From Trichosporon coremiiforme (taxonomy: Eukaryota > Basidiomycota > Tremellomycetes > Trichosporonales > Trichosporonaceae), in assembly GCA_039545355.1 (NCBI GenBank), contig BCJJ01000005.1:1-64000 (forward strand): a DNA stretch of 64,000 nucleotides, given 5' to 3'. Of this stretch, positions 20,749 through 31,978 are shown piece after piece (within the stretch, counting starts at the first letter, position 1; each line of letters starts with the position of its first letter). The position numbers were made by a program, and so were the translations under genes. Below the pieces are notes generated by a model. It was not told where the DNA came from, ran no database searches, and saw nothing but the letters and a program-made list of their open reading frames with translations.

Positions 20749-21764
20749 AAGGTTACGATGTCATCATGTACTGTAGACACCGTATGCATGAACAACAGCG
20801 GTTCGGGTGAAAACAGGTGGATACAGCACAGTTAATGCAACGCGCACTATCTCAATGGATGGCTCGCGGCGAAAACAGTCTGGATGTCTCCTGTGCAGTA
20901 CGTCCGCCCGCTGTACACCACATACTGTACTGCACAGTACGTCTTAGGAAGACAGGCTGTCTTTGCTCCCCGATCCGATCCTTGGGGGCCGGCACTTGCT
21001 CACTCTCCGTAACCACCCAGACTTGCTGGGGCCAGAGCCTCCTCCTCCTCCTCCTCCTCTCCCTGCCCCCCCCCCCCTGCAGACGTACGCCGCCTCGTTC
21101 CCCCTCTACTGTACATCGGCGCTAACACAGGCCGTACGCTCAACCCCTCTGCTGTGACCGACTCGTCGCTCCGGCTCACCGCCTTGGCCGCGGCTCCGCG
21201 GCGCCGTGGTGCACGATGGCGAGCACGATATGGGCCTCAGCGGACACCAGGACTCGACCACGACTGGACATGCTGGCAGTCGCACGGCATGTGTAATTAT
21301 GTGAGCCATCCAGCACGAAGGTCACTGACCCTCAAGCGACGGCCAGACGACCAGGTATGACCTCTGCATACGTGACATCAACCACTCCGAACTAGTCGAG
21401 CCAGAGCCAGATGAAGACGAAGCCAAATGAGGCTGCAATCCGGAAGCGTTCCCGATCCCCATCTGGCACATTCCACAACACCACATCACATTCCAATCTC
21501 CATCAACTCGTCCTTCGGCTCCTTTCGACATCCACAGGTCTCGGTATTGCAAGCGCTACGGACAACTCTGACCCATCGATCTTGGATTACACAACGCTTG
21601 ACCGACTCATAGCCGTGACAGGAGACACCACCTCAGGGTCGTGACATGCAGTCGATTCCACCCTCTTCACTATCGCCGCGCGTCACACCAATCGGTGGAC
21701 CACGTCTGCCAGCAGATAATCTCCCTGCACAACACTCTGCACCATCTTACCCGAAAGCCCAACT
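20749..21764. other. Spacer with TCC microsatellite
   Basis: No gene seen. A (TCC)n tract followed by poly-C lies at about 21041-21079. TACTGTAC-type motifs occur near 20766, 20931 and 21109. Confidence 0.5.
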
Positions 21765-22352
21765 CACTTTTGATCCACTCGAAGTCGTCGAGGGTAACAT
21801 ACTTGCCACCATGGCGGGCGGGCGACCTTCACAGCAGCTTGGTTGACGAGGTTCGAGAGGTCGACACCGCTCAATCCAAGGGTGCCACGCGCAATGACCT
21901 TGGGATCGACATTGGGTGCAAGCCTGACCATCTTCATGTGGTGCTTGAGGATCTCGATACGTCCACCATGTACGGTAGAGGAACGTTAGCATGGCAGCCG
22001 AAACGGCCTGGGCGAGTGAGTGCTTCTTTGTCCAGAGACTGAGGCAATTTGGTCGCCACAATGATGATGACGCCCTCGCTCTGCTGGAAACCACCAAGCT
22101 CGACCAGAAGCTGGCTGAGTGTCTGCTTCATGCAGTGCTGGTCCTTGGACGAACGATTCGAGCCGATGGCGTCAGGCTCGTCGATGCATACGATAGCGGG
22201 AGCCTTTTGCGAGCAGCGGCAAACAGTTCACGGACGCGCTTGGCGACGCGTCAGTGCTGCTTCTCTGCATCTTTGTAGAGACAAACTCACCTCCGACACC
22301 GACGAACATCTCGTCAAACGACGAGCCAGAGGCGAAGAGGGAAGGGAACTCC
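21765..22352 (-). pseudogene. YME1-like i-AAA protease fragment
   Basis: A broken piece of the ATPase domain of the mitochondrial inner-membrane protease YME1 (FtsH family). Recognisable parts in order are FASGSSFDEMFVGVG, VRELFAAARK, CIDEPDAIGSNR (Walker B region, with Pro where Leu is usual), KQTLSQLLVELGGFQQSEG, TRPGRFGCHANVPLP, EILKHHMK and VNQAAVK. Single-base shifts are needed after GVPF, after AAARK and near the sensor/arginine region. Walker A upstream and the HExxH peptidase downstream are absent, so both ends are cut. The window holds no full copy; the working gene must be elsewhere. Confidence 0.85.
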
Positions 22353-23499
22353 ACATGACAGACCCCCGTAGTACAGAACTCAACATGACAGCATATCATT
22401 TGTCTGCCCACTCCTCGCTTGTCTTCTTAGGTGGCCTTGCATTTCTCTGCAACTCAAACGGCGCTGCTCACTTACACGCACCAAATCTAGTCCGCAAAAC
22501 AAGTGCTTTCACTGCCTTTCCGCAGTTGAACCATTTCAAACAAGTGACCCTCCCCCACGTTTGCCCGTCAAGCACTCGAACATGTCCCAACCATCACTTT
22601 TTCTCTGGGGACCAGTTTCTTCTCGCATTCCGTCACCACAACAAATCCCTCAATACGTGTAGTCCCACGAATACATATCTTTCCCCCCTCCCTTCCCTCG
22701 AACATGGAACAGGTCGAGAACGGTGGAACAGCACCACTGCTTGATGTGCTCCCGAGCTTCATTCCTGTTGCTTCCCCTGCTGCCCTGCTTTGGGCCCACT
22801 CCGGAACCAAGTCATCTATCCCTCAAAGACGCCTACCCATGGCATGTCAGTACTGCCGCTGCCGGTGAGATTCTTGTTCCCTCGCATTGGTTCTCATCCT
22901 GTGCACAGAAAGATCAGATGCTGCGGCTCATCTCCTTGCGTCAATTGCATCCGCGGTCGTCGCGACTGCTAATATGTACCCGTGCCCAAGGAGGTCAACC
23001 TTGCTGCTGGCAAGAAGAAGGCGGCTGCCAAAGCGACAAAATCAGAGTAGACTACCCCTGCTCTCGCGTCTGACTGTGTGAAGCACGCAGACCCTTCTAA
23101 ACTGGGCATGGTAGCCCAAAGCGGGTTTTGCAGCGTCGACGCTACCCCTCAGTCATTCAACGTAAACATCGGCCATGCTACCCCCCTGCCTTTTTAGCGC
23201 CTCCTCCGGCCCCACACACTGTTGTAACGGTATATAGAGTGTATGCAGAGAGCAGAGACTACAGAGGCTGTTCGAGTAAGGATGCAGAGGTACGCTACGT
23301 GTCGAGTGCGCACATGCCACGTGCGCACATGTCACATGTGCTCAGACACAAGTCTCGAGTCCCTTCAACACTCCCACTACTTGAGACTGGTCCTCACCAA
23401 TGACAAGGGTGCCGCTTTCAGACAGAGGGGGCTGTCCAAGATTGAGGCAGAGACAGAGACCGAGCAGTCACAATTTGCAATGATGTGTGTGGTTGAAAT
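22353..23499. other. Unassigned stretch with possible coding remnants
   Basis: No family recognised. A plus-strand frame from the ATG near 22704 (MEQVENGGTAPLLDVLPSF, then IPVASPAALLWAHSG) looks protein-like for about 48 codons. A Lys/Ala-rich frame (EVNLAAGKKKAAAKATKSE) ends near 23050. They may be exons of one unknown small gene or leftovers. Confidence 0.35.
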
Positions 23500-24361
23500 G
23501 TGCGACTGTTGCCGTAAGAGGAGAGGTCAGGGGTGATGCACCGAGGCCAAATAGACCTTGGAATGCAGTGACCTGTGTAGGTGCAAGTGGCTTAGTCAGA
23601 TCATCGGCAAGCATTGAGACAGTCGGAATGTATTCGATCTTGAGCATACCTCATTCGACCAGCTGTCGTGTGTAATGGAAACATATGTCGATCTGCTTTG
23701 CTCGAGTGTGTCCGATGGGATTGTGTGCAATATTGATCGAAGCACGATTGTTTCCATAGAGTGTTGTACCTGTGCGTTGTTCAAAACCAAGCTCTGAGAG
23801 GAGTGAACAGAGCCAGACAGCTTCGTGACCTGCTTGCAATAGGGCAACATACTCTGCTTCACCAGTTGCGATCATGGTTGCTGGCTGCAGCTTGGAGGAC
23901 CAGCTGATCGCACCACCAGAGAGAAGGAAGACATAGCCTGCAACGCAGCGTTGTCGTTCGAGATCGCTTGATGCGTAGTCGGAGTCACTGTAGCCTACCA
24001 GTGCGTGCGAGCCGTGATACGTGATACCAAGCGTGCGGGTTGTTCGCAGGTATCGAAGGACGTGTTGTAGAGACTCCCAGTGTTCTTGCGATGGATCGTT
24101 CGCGAAGCGAGAGAGCAGGCCTACAGCATAGGCAAGATCTGGGTGTGTACCGAGCATGGCGTACATGAGTGAACCGATTGCTGAGAGGTAGCCCATCTTG
24201 TTGGCACGGGTCTCATGCTCACTTCGCTTCCTGAGAGCAAGTTTGGCTGGCAGAGGCGATTTGGCAGTGCGACATTCGAGCATGTCAAAGCGAGAGAGGA
24301 CTGTGTCGACATAGTTGCACTGTGAGAGGTGAAGCGTGCGGGAACTGCGGTCGTGTAACAA
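23500..24361 (-). mobile_element. Ty1/copia retrotransposon remnant (RT end and RNase H)
   Basis: Only the 3' part of a pol gene remains. Visible parts are the copia-type YLSAIGSLMYAM, THPDLAYAVGLLSRF, HWESLQHVLRYLRTT, GYSDSDYASSDLERQ, RNase H block ISWSSKLQPATMIATGEAEYVAL and IDICFHYTRQLVE. An in-frame TGA (23651-23653) interrupts the frame, after which GMLKIEYIPTVSMLADDLTK continues to about 23500. Gag, integrase and most of reverse transcriptase are missing. No long terminal repeat pair was found. Confidence 0.85.
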
Positions 24362-24874
24362 CCAGCGCGTCTCCGGTTCGACTCGCGATATGTCACCCTA
24401 CTTGTTATCTGGTCACGTGACTCACATGACTTGTAGTTAGTTCCGCGACTGCTCCTGTCGCCACCACTTAACTCGTAGCCATTCTTGTTGTTGTTCTCTG
24501 AGCTATGCCATTCTTGTTCGCTGTGGTTAATATGCTCGTCCCTTGCATCCTTTAAGGCTCAGTACGTGACAGGAACCTCTTGTAACCCTAGTACTGAAGT
24601 AGCCAGAGACGTCGGTCAGTCGATGCATGTTCTTCCTTCTAGTTCTCCTCCTCCATACCCGTGCAACTCAACATAGCCCTCATGCATTCGGCGGGGCCGC
24701 GCATTCGAAACTCTGAGTGGAGCATCTGCAGACAATTTCGGTGGGCGAACGACCGATCGTCGCAGAGTCGCTGGGCATTCTACCCTCGTCATGGCAAGCA
24801 CACGTTGATGCCCGCGCGGTCACACAATCACAACGCACCTACATCGTTCCCTACCACAGACAACAACAGCAATC
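24362..24874. other. Spacer at the subtelomere/core transition
   Basis: No gene seen. A GGTTCGACTC box near 24375 resembles a tRNA T-loop. A CACGTG lies near 24413. From here inward the sequence is visibly more GC-rich. Confidence 0.45.
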
Positions 24875-26584
24875 TTACAACTGGTAACGGAATCCCACCG
24901 CGAGCTGCACCTCGCTCGGCCCAGACGGCCCAAGGTCCTCTCCTTCATCCATCTTGCGGTTCTCGCGCTTCAGATACCAGCGAGTGACGAATGCCATCGC
25001 AATCGCCGCCGCGCTCGCTGCCAAGTCGACAATGAAGGCAGCGACAAACCGAGGCGGGCTGTAGTAAAGGTAGCTGCTCCAAATGTTGGGAATCTGAGCG
25101 AAAGCATTGAGGATGGCGTAGACGATGGCACGCTTTGAACTCGGACCTGTGAGGTTGTCTCCCACCCAGGAAAGGATGATGGTCGATGCGCAGTAGAAGC
25201 CGACCGGCAATAGACACATGGCGAAGTACCGGGGCGCAATAGCCGTGGTTGATACCGCTATTATATTGCCGACTAGCGTGAAACACATCGGGATAGCAAT
25301 GTGGAACGACCTGTTCTTGAATCGGTCGCTGCTGAAGCCGTCGATGAGCAGTCCGATGGCGCAGATGATGTACGGCGGCGCTGTGATGGCCAGAGTTGTT
25401 GTACGGTCAAATCCAAGCCCTTGCACGACAACAGGGAAGAAATTTGTAACTGTAGCAGCAATAAAAGCGAACTGGAGAGTGAGGCAGAGAAGCCAGGTCT
25501 TGGGCTGAGACGTCAGCGGGGAGAGAAGACGGACTCACGTCGGCGAGGGCCATTTTAAGCGCCCTGCCGATCGGCACGGTGTCGTTTTCGTCCTTCGTGC
25601 CGCGGTCGACCTCGAGCCTCCACATGAGCATGTCGCGCTCGACGGGGGTCAGCCAGCGGACAGTGTCGGGCCGGTTGGGCAGAATGAACGCGCAGATAAG
25701 TGCCACTGCGACGAGTTGATGTCAGTCGGAGATCGCCGAAGTTGGAGGTGCGAGGTGACTCACCGCCGAATGTCATGGCTCCCTCCACGATGAACAGCCA
25801 GCGCCAGCCCTCGAGTCCGTGCTTGCCGTCGAGCTTCAGGATGCCGATGGCGAACAGGCCGCCGAACGCATTGCCGACCTGCGATCCTGTGTAGAAGGCG
25901 GCAGCGCGCAACGCCATCTGGCGACGAGGGTAGAACAGAGACACGAGGAAGATTGCTGACGTAAGCGGTGTCGGTCACGCTCGCAGCAACGAACAAACAC
26001 TCACCACCGGGGAAGAACGCGGCTTCCACTACACCGAGCATCACACGGCACACGACGAGACCCTCGTAACTCTTGACTGCACCGGTACAGGCCGAAACGA
26101 CGCCCCAAAGAGCAGCGTTGCAGCAGATGTAGATTCCCGGCCTCGTAATCTTACCGACGATCATGTTGGAGGGAATCTGAAGTGCGACATAGCCTGCGAA
26201 GAGAACGGAAACACATGTGTTGTACTGCTGAGTGGTGAGGCCCAAGTCGTCTGCCATGCCGGCAACCTTCGCAGAAGAGAGGTCTAGGGTCAGTCTCGCC
26301 GCCCACATCGCATCAAAGCTACCCACTTTGACGGTCGAGGAAGTTGAGCAGGTACAGGAGGCACACTAGGGTGAGCTGGATGTTCAGCACCGGTACCTAC
26401 AGCCTGGGATGAGCATGATGTCGATCTTGCGCGTTCCGCTCTTCGCGATGGCCTCGCGCTCAGCCACGGTGAGGTTGGCAAGGGACTCGGGAAGGTGTAC
26501 GGTGAAGCGCTCATCAACTTCGAGGGCGGCGCCCTTGACCACAGACAACGAGTCCCTGTGGATGGACTCCTTCTCGTCGGACAT
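24875..26584 (-). CDS. MFS transporter, anion:cation symporter (TNA1/DAL5-like)
   Basis: A plasma-membrane carrier. The start at 26584 gives MSDEKESIHRDSL, a long acidic N-tail, then LTTQQYNTCVSVLFAGYVALQIPSN and GKITRPGIYICCNAALWG. The family block EGLVVCRVMLGVVEAAFFPG is followed by SLFYPRRQMALRAAAFYTGS, GWRWLFIVEGAMT, RWLTPVERDMLMWRL and WLLCLTLQFAFIAATVTNFF. It ends KMDEGEDLGPSGPSEVQLAV and RYQL with the stop at 24875. Introns of about 50 nt keep frame. ACS carriers move organic anions such as nicotinate, allantoate or pantothenate; the substrate here is unknown. No lesion was seen. Confidence 0.85.
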
Positions 26585-26643
26585 GGCTGTTATGAACTGC
26601 AGCCGGGGGTCTGGGGATGGACCATGTTGCTCGGCTTGGCGTG

Positions 26644-26651
26644 TTTATAAA
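26644..26651 (-). promoter_or_regulatory. TATA box of the ACS-type carrier
   Basis: TTTATAAA, palindromic, 60 bp upstream of the ATG at 26584. Confidence 0.5.
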
Positions 26652-28213
26652 CAGCTCCGCTTCGTTGGCGTCGTACCAGGTGACTGATAACTTTACCCCT
26701 TATCGATTGATAACCGTAAGCATGGAGCGTATGCCGTTCCCTGAGGAGAGATCGAGTAGAAAAGCAGGGGTAAAGAGTTCCCGCGATCGTAAAGTTTGCC
26801 CACCTCGGCGCCTGTTCGAGTTGTTCTTCCCTCGCGCGCTGAGGAGCGTATACTCGTCGCTCTTCGGAAGATAAGCAATGTCCGAATCGGCGTCGCCAAC
26901 GAATCACGCATCAGAGATAGTCCGGCTGAACGACGCAAGTGCATATCGAGAGCGGCCAACTCTCTCTTGAGAACGCCAGAATTAGACAGAGAAGTCGGGA
27001 GCCCCACCGTGGCCGGCTCCAGTGGCTTGTGCCTGAACGGCTGAGCGGCTAACTGCTCAGGTGATATGGCTGTTGCTCCAGTGGCCTCTCCAGTGGCCCC
27101 TGCTCCCTTTACCAAACGGTGGCGGCGATCGCGATGGATAACAGTCCCCAGATCAGATCCCCAGCTGCGGAGTGTGGGCGGAATGTCGGACGAGCGCAAC
27201 GAGACCGGCGCCGGGTTTCTCCGCTGTCAGTCTGTCCTCGAGAAAACGCCGCTTGTGTTGGGCTGACATCAGCTTCTGCGGGCAGAGCTGTTGCATGAGT
27301 TTCACCAGCAAGCTGCCCTTCCGATCTGAGCTCCGTACCTCAGAGCCTTTTCGACAACATTGTTCAGTAAGCAATTGGGGATGTCGGATATCGGCTGGAT
27401 GTTGTAGAGGCGTGGCGTCGTCTCAGTTCCTCAGCTTTAATGCGCAGTTACCCGGAGTTGCGTCTACGACATGCTCAGCCGTTTCAGTGAGGAATCGGAC
27501 TTAGCAGCTCAATGCGTGCTTCGTGCTGATTCAAGTGCAGCAGTGGCTACCAATGTGGCAGTGATTAGCCACTGAAGCACGCAACGACCTCACCTCGTCT
27601 CCCAGAGTATCGTGCATCGCGTGCTCGGCACGGACGACATGAGCAACGACGATACGCGGTCTTCCACACACCGCAGCCGCGCTCGGGACTGTTTCTGCCT
27701 CCCTTCACTGCAGTAGTCACGAAGTGGTCGCTTTCTACGGCATACCCAGGGCTCCGTGACTCCAGCAGACCCGGCTCGATCTCTGTCCGTCATGCACAGG
27801 TCTGCACAGGTCTTGAGTACCCCGCTAATCAGTGGGTAACTCTCATCGCGAATCTCTCTGTCACTAACATCCCCTGCTCTATATGCTTCAACTACCTCCC
27901 ATGGCCGTCGAGGTCGTCGCGATGTTCGTCTAGTCCCCACGACAGCTGACCAGCGCTTCCCGATGTGATGCTCGATCTTTGCTTGTGCGCATCAGGCCTG
28001 GCGGTGGCGTCCGTGGACTGTTTCCGATCACGGTACACGCTTGGGCCAAGGCATCCAAGCCCCCTCGGTGATAACCACGCCAAAGCCCCGTTGGCGCCCT
28101 GCCAGACAGTCGCACCCATTTTTACAACCCCCCGCGGGCACGTCCCCATCGGCAACGGCTGTCGTCAGGAAGTTCATCATAATATACAACGATTAGAACG
28201 ATACAACGGGTCA
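26652..28213. other. 1.56-kb stretch without a recognisable gene
   Basis: Only short frames with no family features on either strand. It lies 3' of the DUF1399 gene and 5' of the carrier. Confidence 0.5.
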
Positions 28214-30479
28214 TTAGCAGCCACCTCCTCCTCCACCTCCGCCGCAGCCACCGCCTCCGCCTCCTCCGCCGCACCCACCTCCGCCGCCACCCCCTCCGCA
28301 TCCCCCACCTCCACCAGCACACCCGCCAGCAGCCCCACCGGCGCACCCACCGGCGGCGGTTCCGCATGCTGAGATGCCCGCGGCGCCGGCACAGCCGCTC
28401 TCGCCCGTGACGCACGCCCCGCTGCCGGCCGCGCCGACGCCGGCGGCGCATCCGGCCGCCCCGGACGAGTGGTGACTTGCGTCGCAGTACCACGGGTCCG
28501 CCATCGGGTACACGCCGTAACCATAAGGCACGACGCCCCAGTACAGGGGGTAGCCGTAGAGGAAGGCGTCGTTCTGGGAGTCGCGCTCGCGGCGTCTGCG
28601 CGCCTCGCGGTCTTCGCGCTTGCCGTCCGCGAAGGGCTCGGGCGGGCCAAAGGTCCGCGTACCCCGCACGCGCCGGGGAACGAAGACATACCGCGCCGTG
28701 AAGGGGTTGGTGTGCTCGGCCGCCGCACCTTCACACATGCCGAGACGCTCGCGGACGGAGCGTAGCTTCGGCGCCACCGTGCCGTCGACATGCACACGGA
28801 GCATGTTGTGCGTCGAGGGGCACTGGGCCTCGCGCTCCTCCTCTGGCAGCTCTTGCAGGAGTTCCTCGACGTAGCGCTTTCCAATCTCGACGCTCTCGCG
28901 CGACTTCTCCGCGCGCTTCCAGAACTTCATGCCCGTGCTCTGCCGGAATTGCCGCTTGTGGTTCTGCCGAAGACTCTGCTCTGCGTTGCGTGCAACGGGG
29001 CACCCGCACCCGCTGTACGGGACACCGAAACGCTGCGCCCACAAAGTCGCCGTGTCGTCGTACGCCAACTTGAGGCGCACGTCGGCGACCTTGTCGTCGT
29101 GGTTCAGGAGGCGCCCCAGCAGCGACATCGTCTCGCGCACGTACTTGCTGCCCTGGAGCTGGTGCGTGTGCCAGGCGAGGTCGATGTCGAGCGTCGGGGA
29201 GAGGAATGCGCCCCGGTGCGCACACATCAGGTCCAGGAACGCATGGTACCGCGCCGCAGACTTCTGAAGGAGGTAGAACTCGCCGCGGTCCCAGCGCCCA
29301 ATGTCGAGCCACCCAATGCGCTCCATGTTGCTGATGAAGGACGCCTGCCGCTGCGTCGCCGCCGCGAGGTTCAGGCTCGGGAAGAGCTCTGTGTCCGCGT
29401 ACGCCTTGCCGATCGCTGAGAGGGACGCGCGCATATTCTTCCGGAACTCCTTCGGCCATACGCCCCAGTAGCGCTGGTCGCGGAGGGGGAGCAGCCTGCG
29501 GTCCTTGAACGCCTGCGCGAGCACGTACGTCCGGATGCCGCTGAAGGACCATCCCATGTAGTCGCCCACCTGCGTTGCGTCCGTAAACCACGCGGCATGG
29601 GCGAGGCACTGGCTGAGCTTCGGGCCCCACCTGCGAAACTTGGCGTCGCTGATGCCGGCCAGACACGTGATGCCCGAGTGCGCGGCGACGAGGTCGTCGC
29701 ACAGCCGTCGAATCTTGAGCTTCTCGTGCGTGGTATACTTGAAGCAGTTGGTGCAGCGGAACGACATCTTAGTCGTCGCGTATCCGGGCGAGTCAGGCGT
29801 GCCGACGAGTGGAACGTTGTACGCCTTCCTGCAGTAGTGGCACCTCATGCGCACCTTGGTTTCCACGGGGTGGATCTCGATCAGGTCCCTGGCATGCGTC
29901 TCGTACGCAGGCGGCGGGGGGAACGAAGGCTGTGTCGCCGTCGTTCTCCGGCGCGACAGGCACGAGCTCGTGCGGCAGGTATACGTACGTCGTCTTGTCG
30001 ATGCGCTTGACAATCTCTGCGAGGGGGAATGCATCCGGGACCTTGAACGCGACACGCCAGCGGTCGCCCTCAAAGTCGGTCGGGTTCAGCATGTACGTGT
30101 GCCACACCATGAGGACATCGATGTCGACGCCGTCGAGGTCCGCGCGCAGTGACGAGCGCTGCTTCTGGGCCCACGCCTCAAACCGCAGCGCGGCTCGCTC
30201 GCAGAACGCGGCCCATTTGATGTCGCCGGCGAGCTGCGTGCCGTCGGGTGTCGGGCACTCGCGAACATCCTGCTGCAGGCGGTGAAGACAGGCGAGGAAC
30301 GTGAGGTGCCGCACGAGCTCGGGGACCGTGACGAGGGGCTTCGTGTCGCGGGTGCCGACACGGAAAGCGGCCGGGAGATGTGTCTCGGGGTTGACGGCGG
30401 CCTTCTCTGACGGGGTCTGAGTCAGAAGAGATGATGAGTAGCGCGGAGCAGATGAGCTCTGTGGTGGTTCGATGGCCAT
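28214..30479 (-). CDS. DUF1399 glycine-rich domain protein (GRDP-like)
   Basis: A 736-residue protein of the glycine-rich-domain family. The start at 30479 gives MAIEPPQSSSAPRY. Two DUF1399-type blocks are clear: GVDIDVLMVWHTYMLNP near 120 and DIDLAWHTHQLQGSKYVRE in the second half. Between them is a putative zinc site (RCHYC...RCTNC). The C-terminal 100 residues are Gly/Ala/Cys-rich and end in blocks of eight Gly separated by single Cys. The two halves are in different frames. A 55-nt intron (29930-29984, GTATAC...ACAG) fuses TTY to PSFPPPPAYETH in frame, which explains this better than a frameshift. The molecular function of the family is poorly known in fungi. Confidence 0.85.
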
Positions 30480-31193
30480 TGTGAAAGTGTTGGTGCGAAG
30501 ATGGCCAGCCAAAGCTATGATATTAAAGCTGCGGCGGACGATGGACCGGTGGACGCGCTGATTAGCGCGATAGGCCGGGGGCCGCACAGGGTAGCCGTGT
30601 AACCGAGGTAGCCGAGATCCGTGTCTATTTGTGCTCCACGTAGGTCATGTGACCACCCACATGCTGTGCACGCTCAGACTTCGGATGGTCCGCGGGGCGA
30701 TGCTTATCAGTGCACAGCGCACAGCATGGGAGCGTGAAACAATGCACCACGCCAGCCTCCGCTTCCGACGCCGACGCACAGCCAATGATCTCTCACCGCG
30801 CGGACACGACGGCTGAACTTTACTGCCAGACTGGGCGCTGCGGTGCGAGTTCTGCCAGAACCAGAATGATTCAGTGGCAGCGGTGGCGACGGGTGGCGAC
30901 GGACTCGCTGCGACCTCCGCTTCACTTGTACTCCGCGGTTTGTTCCGACGCGGGCCCGATGCCAAGAACGGAGCTGCCACGCCCCGCTCCGCTCCATGCC
31001 CAGGCCCGCGTTGGAAGATCGACGCCCCTGATTCTATGACCTCAGCCAACACCTACTCCCACTCGCTCCTGCAATCGGTGGCGACATGCTCTCATGCCTT
31101 ACAACAGTTGCATTCGCTATTAGCTAAGTCGATATTCTTGCTCGGAGACCTTCGTGCTACGGGAACTCGTATTATGGGATACTACTGCTACGG
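30480..31193. other. Spacer between DUF1399 and UBA genes
   Basis: Promoter side of the DUF1399 gene and 3' side of the UBA gene. No gene recognised. Confidence 0.5.
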
Positions 31194-31784
31194 CTAGTGG
31201 TTCGGGCTGATGTGCTCGGGGTTGGTCGGATGCTGCTCGGGGTTGGTCGGATGCTGCACGTCGCGCGACGTCATGCGGGCGAGCGCAGCAGAGATGGACG
31301 GGCGGCGCAGCATGGCGCCAACTGAGCCGCGGCGCTCGTGCGTCGCCTCCTGCTCCTTGTTGCCAGACGAGTCGCGCGAACGGATGCGCTCGAGGACGTT
31401 GCCCAAAGAGGGGGCGCGGGCATTGGCGATACGAACGTTGTTCGCTTCGCGGACACAGATGGGGCAGTCGGGGTGGTTCCACTGGTCCTCCTTGGGCCCC
31501 GGGGGGTGGGCGGCGTGCACCATGTACTCGGCGGCTTGCTTGACGTTGCCGCCGCACGCGCTCAGCTGGCGCTCGGACAGGCCGCGCGGGAAGCCCATCT
31601 GGACGAGCTGCTCGACGGACGCCGGGTCCGCCTTGTGAGTGAACGAGTGCGAGACGCGGCGCACAAAGTTGCGGAAGCCGCCCTCGGTCTCGGGGGACGA
31701 CGCGATCGCGCTGTCCTGCTCCTTGTCGGGGGGGAAGAGGCGGGATGCTTCGATGGTAGCCATGTTGTGAGTCTGGGTGAACAT
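31194..31784 (-). CDS. UBA-domain protein
   Basis: A single-exon gene of 196 residues (189 if the second Met, MATIEAS at 31763, is used). A ubiquitin-associated domain lies near residues 50-90: SVEQLVQMGFPRGLSERQLSACGGNVKQAAEYMV, here given as its consecutive parts, with the MGF loop and the GGNVKQAAEYM helix. A CPIC pair follows. The C-tail is Arg/Ser-rich and ends with a 7-residue duplication (HPTNPEQ/HPTNPEH) encoded by a 21-bp tandem repeat at 31213-31256. It may bind ubiquitin; the partner is unknown. Confidence 0.75.
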   Translation of the reverse strand: MFTQTHNMATIEASRLFPPDKEQDSAIASSPETEGGFRNFVRRVSHSFTHKADPASVEQLVQMGFPRGLSERQLSACGGNVKQAAEYMVHAAHPPGPKEDQWNHPDCPICVREANNVRIANARAPSLGNVLERIRSRDSSGNKEQEATHERRGSVGAMLRRPSISAALARMTSRDVQHPTNPEQHPTNPEHISPNH

Positions 31785-31814
31785 TGTGTGGGGGTCGTGC
31801 TCCCGGTGAGGGGC

Positions 31815-31820
31815 TTATAA
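31815..31820 (-). promoter_or_regulatory. TATA-like element of the UBA gene
   Basis: GGCTTATAAGCC, palindromic, 31 bp upstream of the first ATG (52 bp from the second). Confidence 0.45.
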
Positions 31821-31978
31821 GCCTGCTGGATGGAGCTTGTTGAGCGCCGCTTGCGTCGAGACGAACGCCAAGACGCCACAGGTCATTTGACCCAGTCGCA
31901 CAACCAGATCTCGACGGAACAAGTCGCGGCCGCACGCCTCGGGTCACATGACATTCCGATGCATTCGATACATGTTAT

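Noticed and set aside
24361..24480. Long terminal repeat or primer-binding site next to the copia remnant
   Set aside because: A tRNA-like GGTTCGACTC box is present but no second LTR copy or clear TG...CA ends were found.
28800..29700. Long open frames opposite and offset to the DUF1399 gene
   Set aside because: High GC keeps shadow frames open; only the minus-strand frame carries DUF1399 motifs.
29910..29990. Frameshift in the DUF1399 gene
   Set aside because: A 55-nt intron with GT/AG ends joins the two frames in phase, so no mutation is needed.
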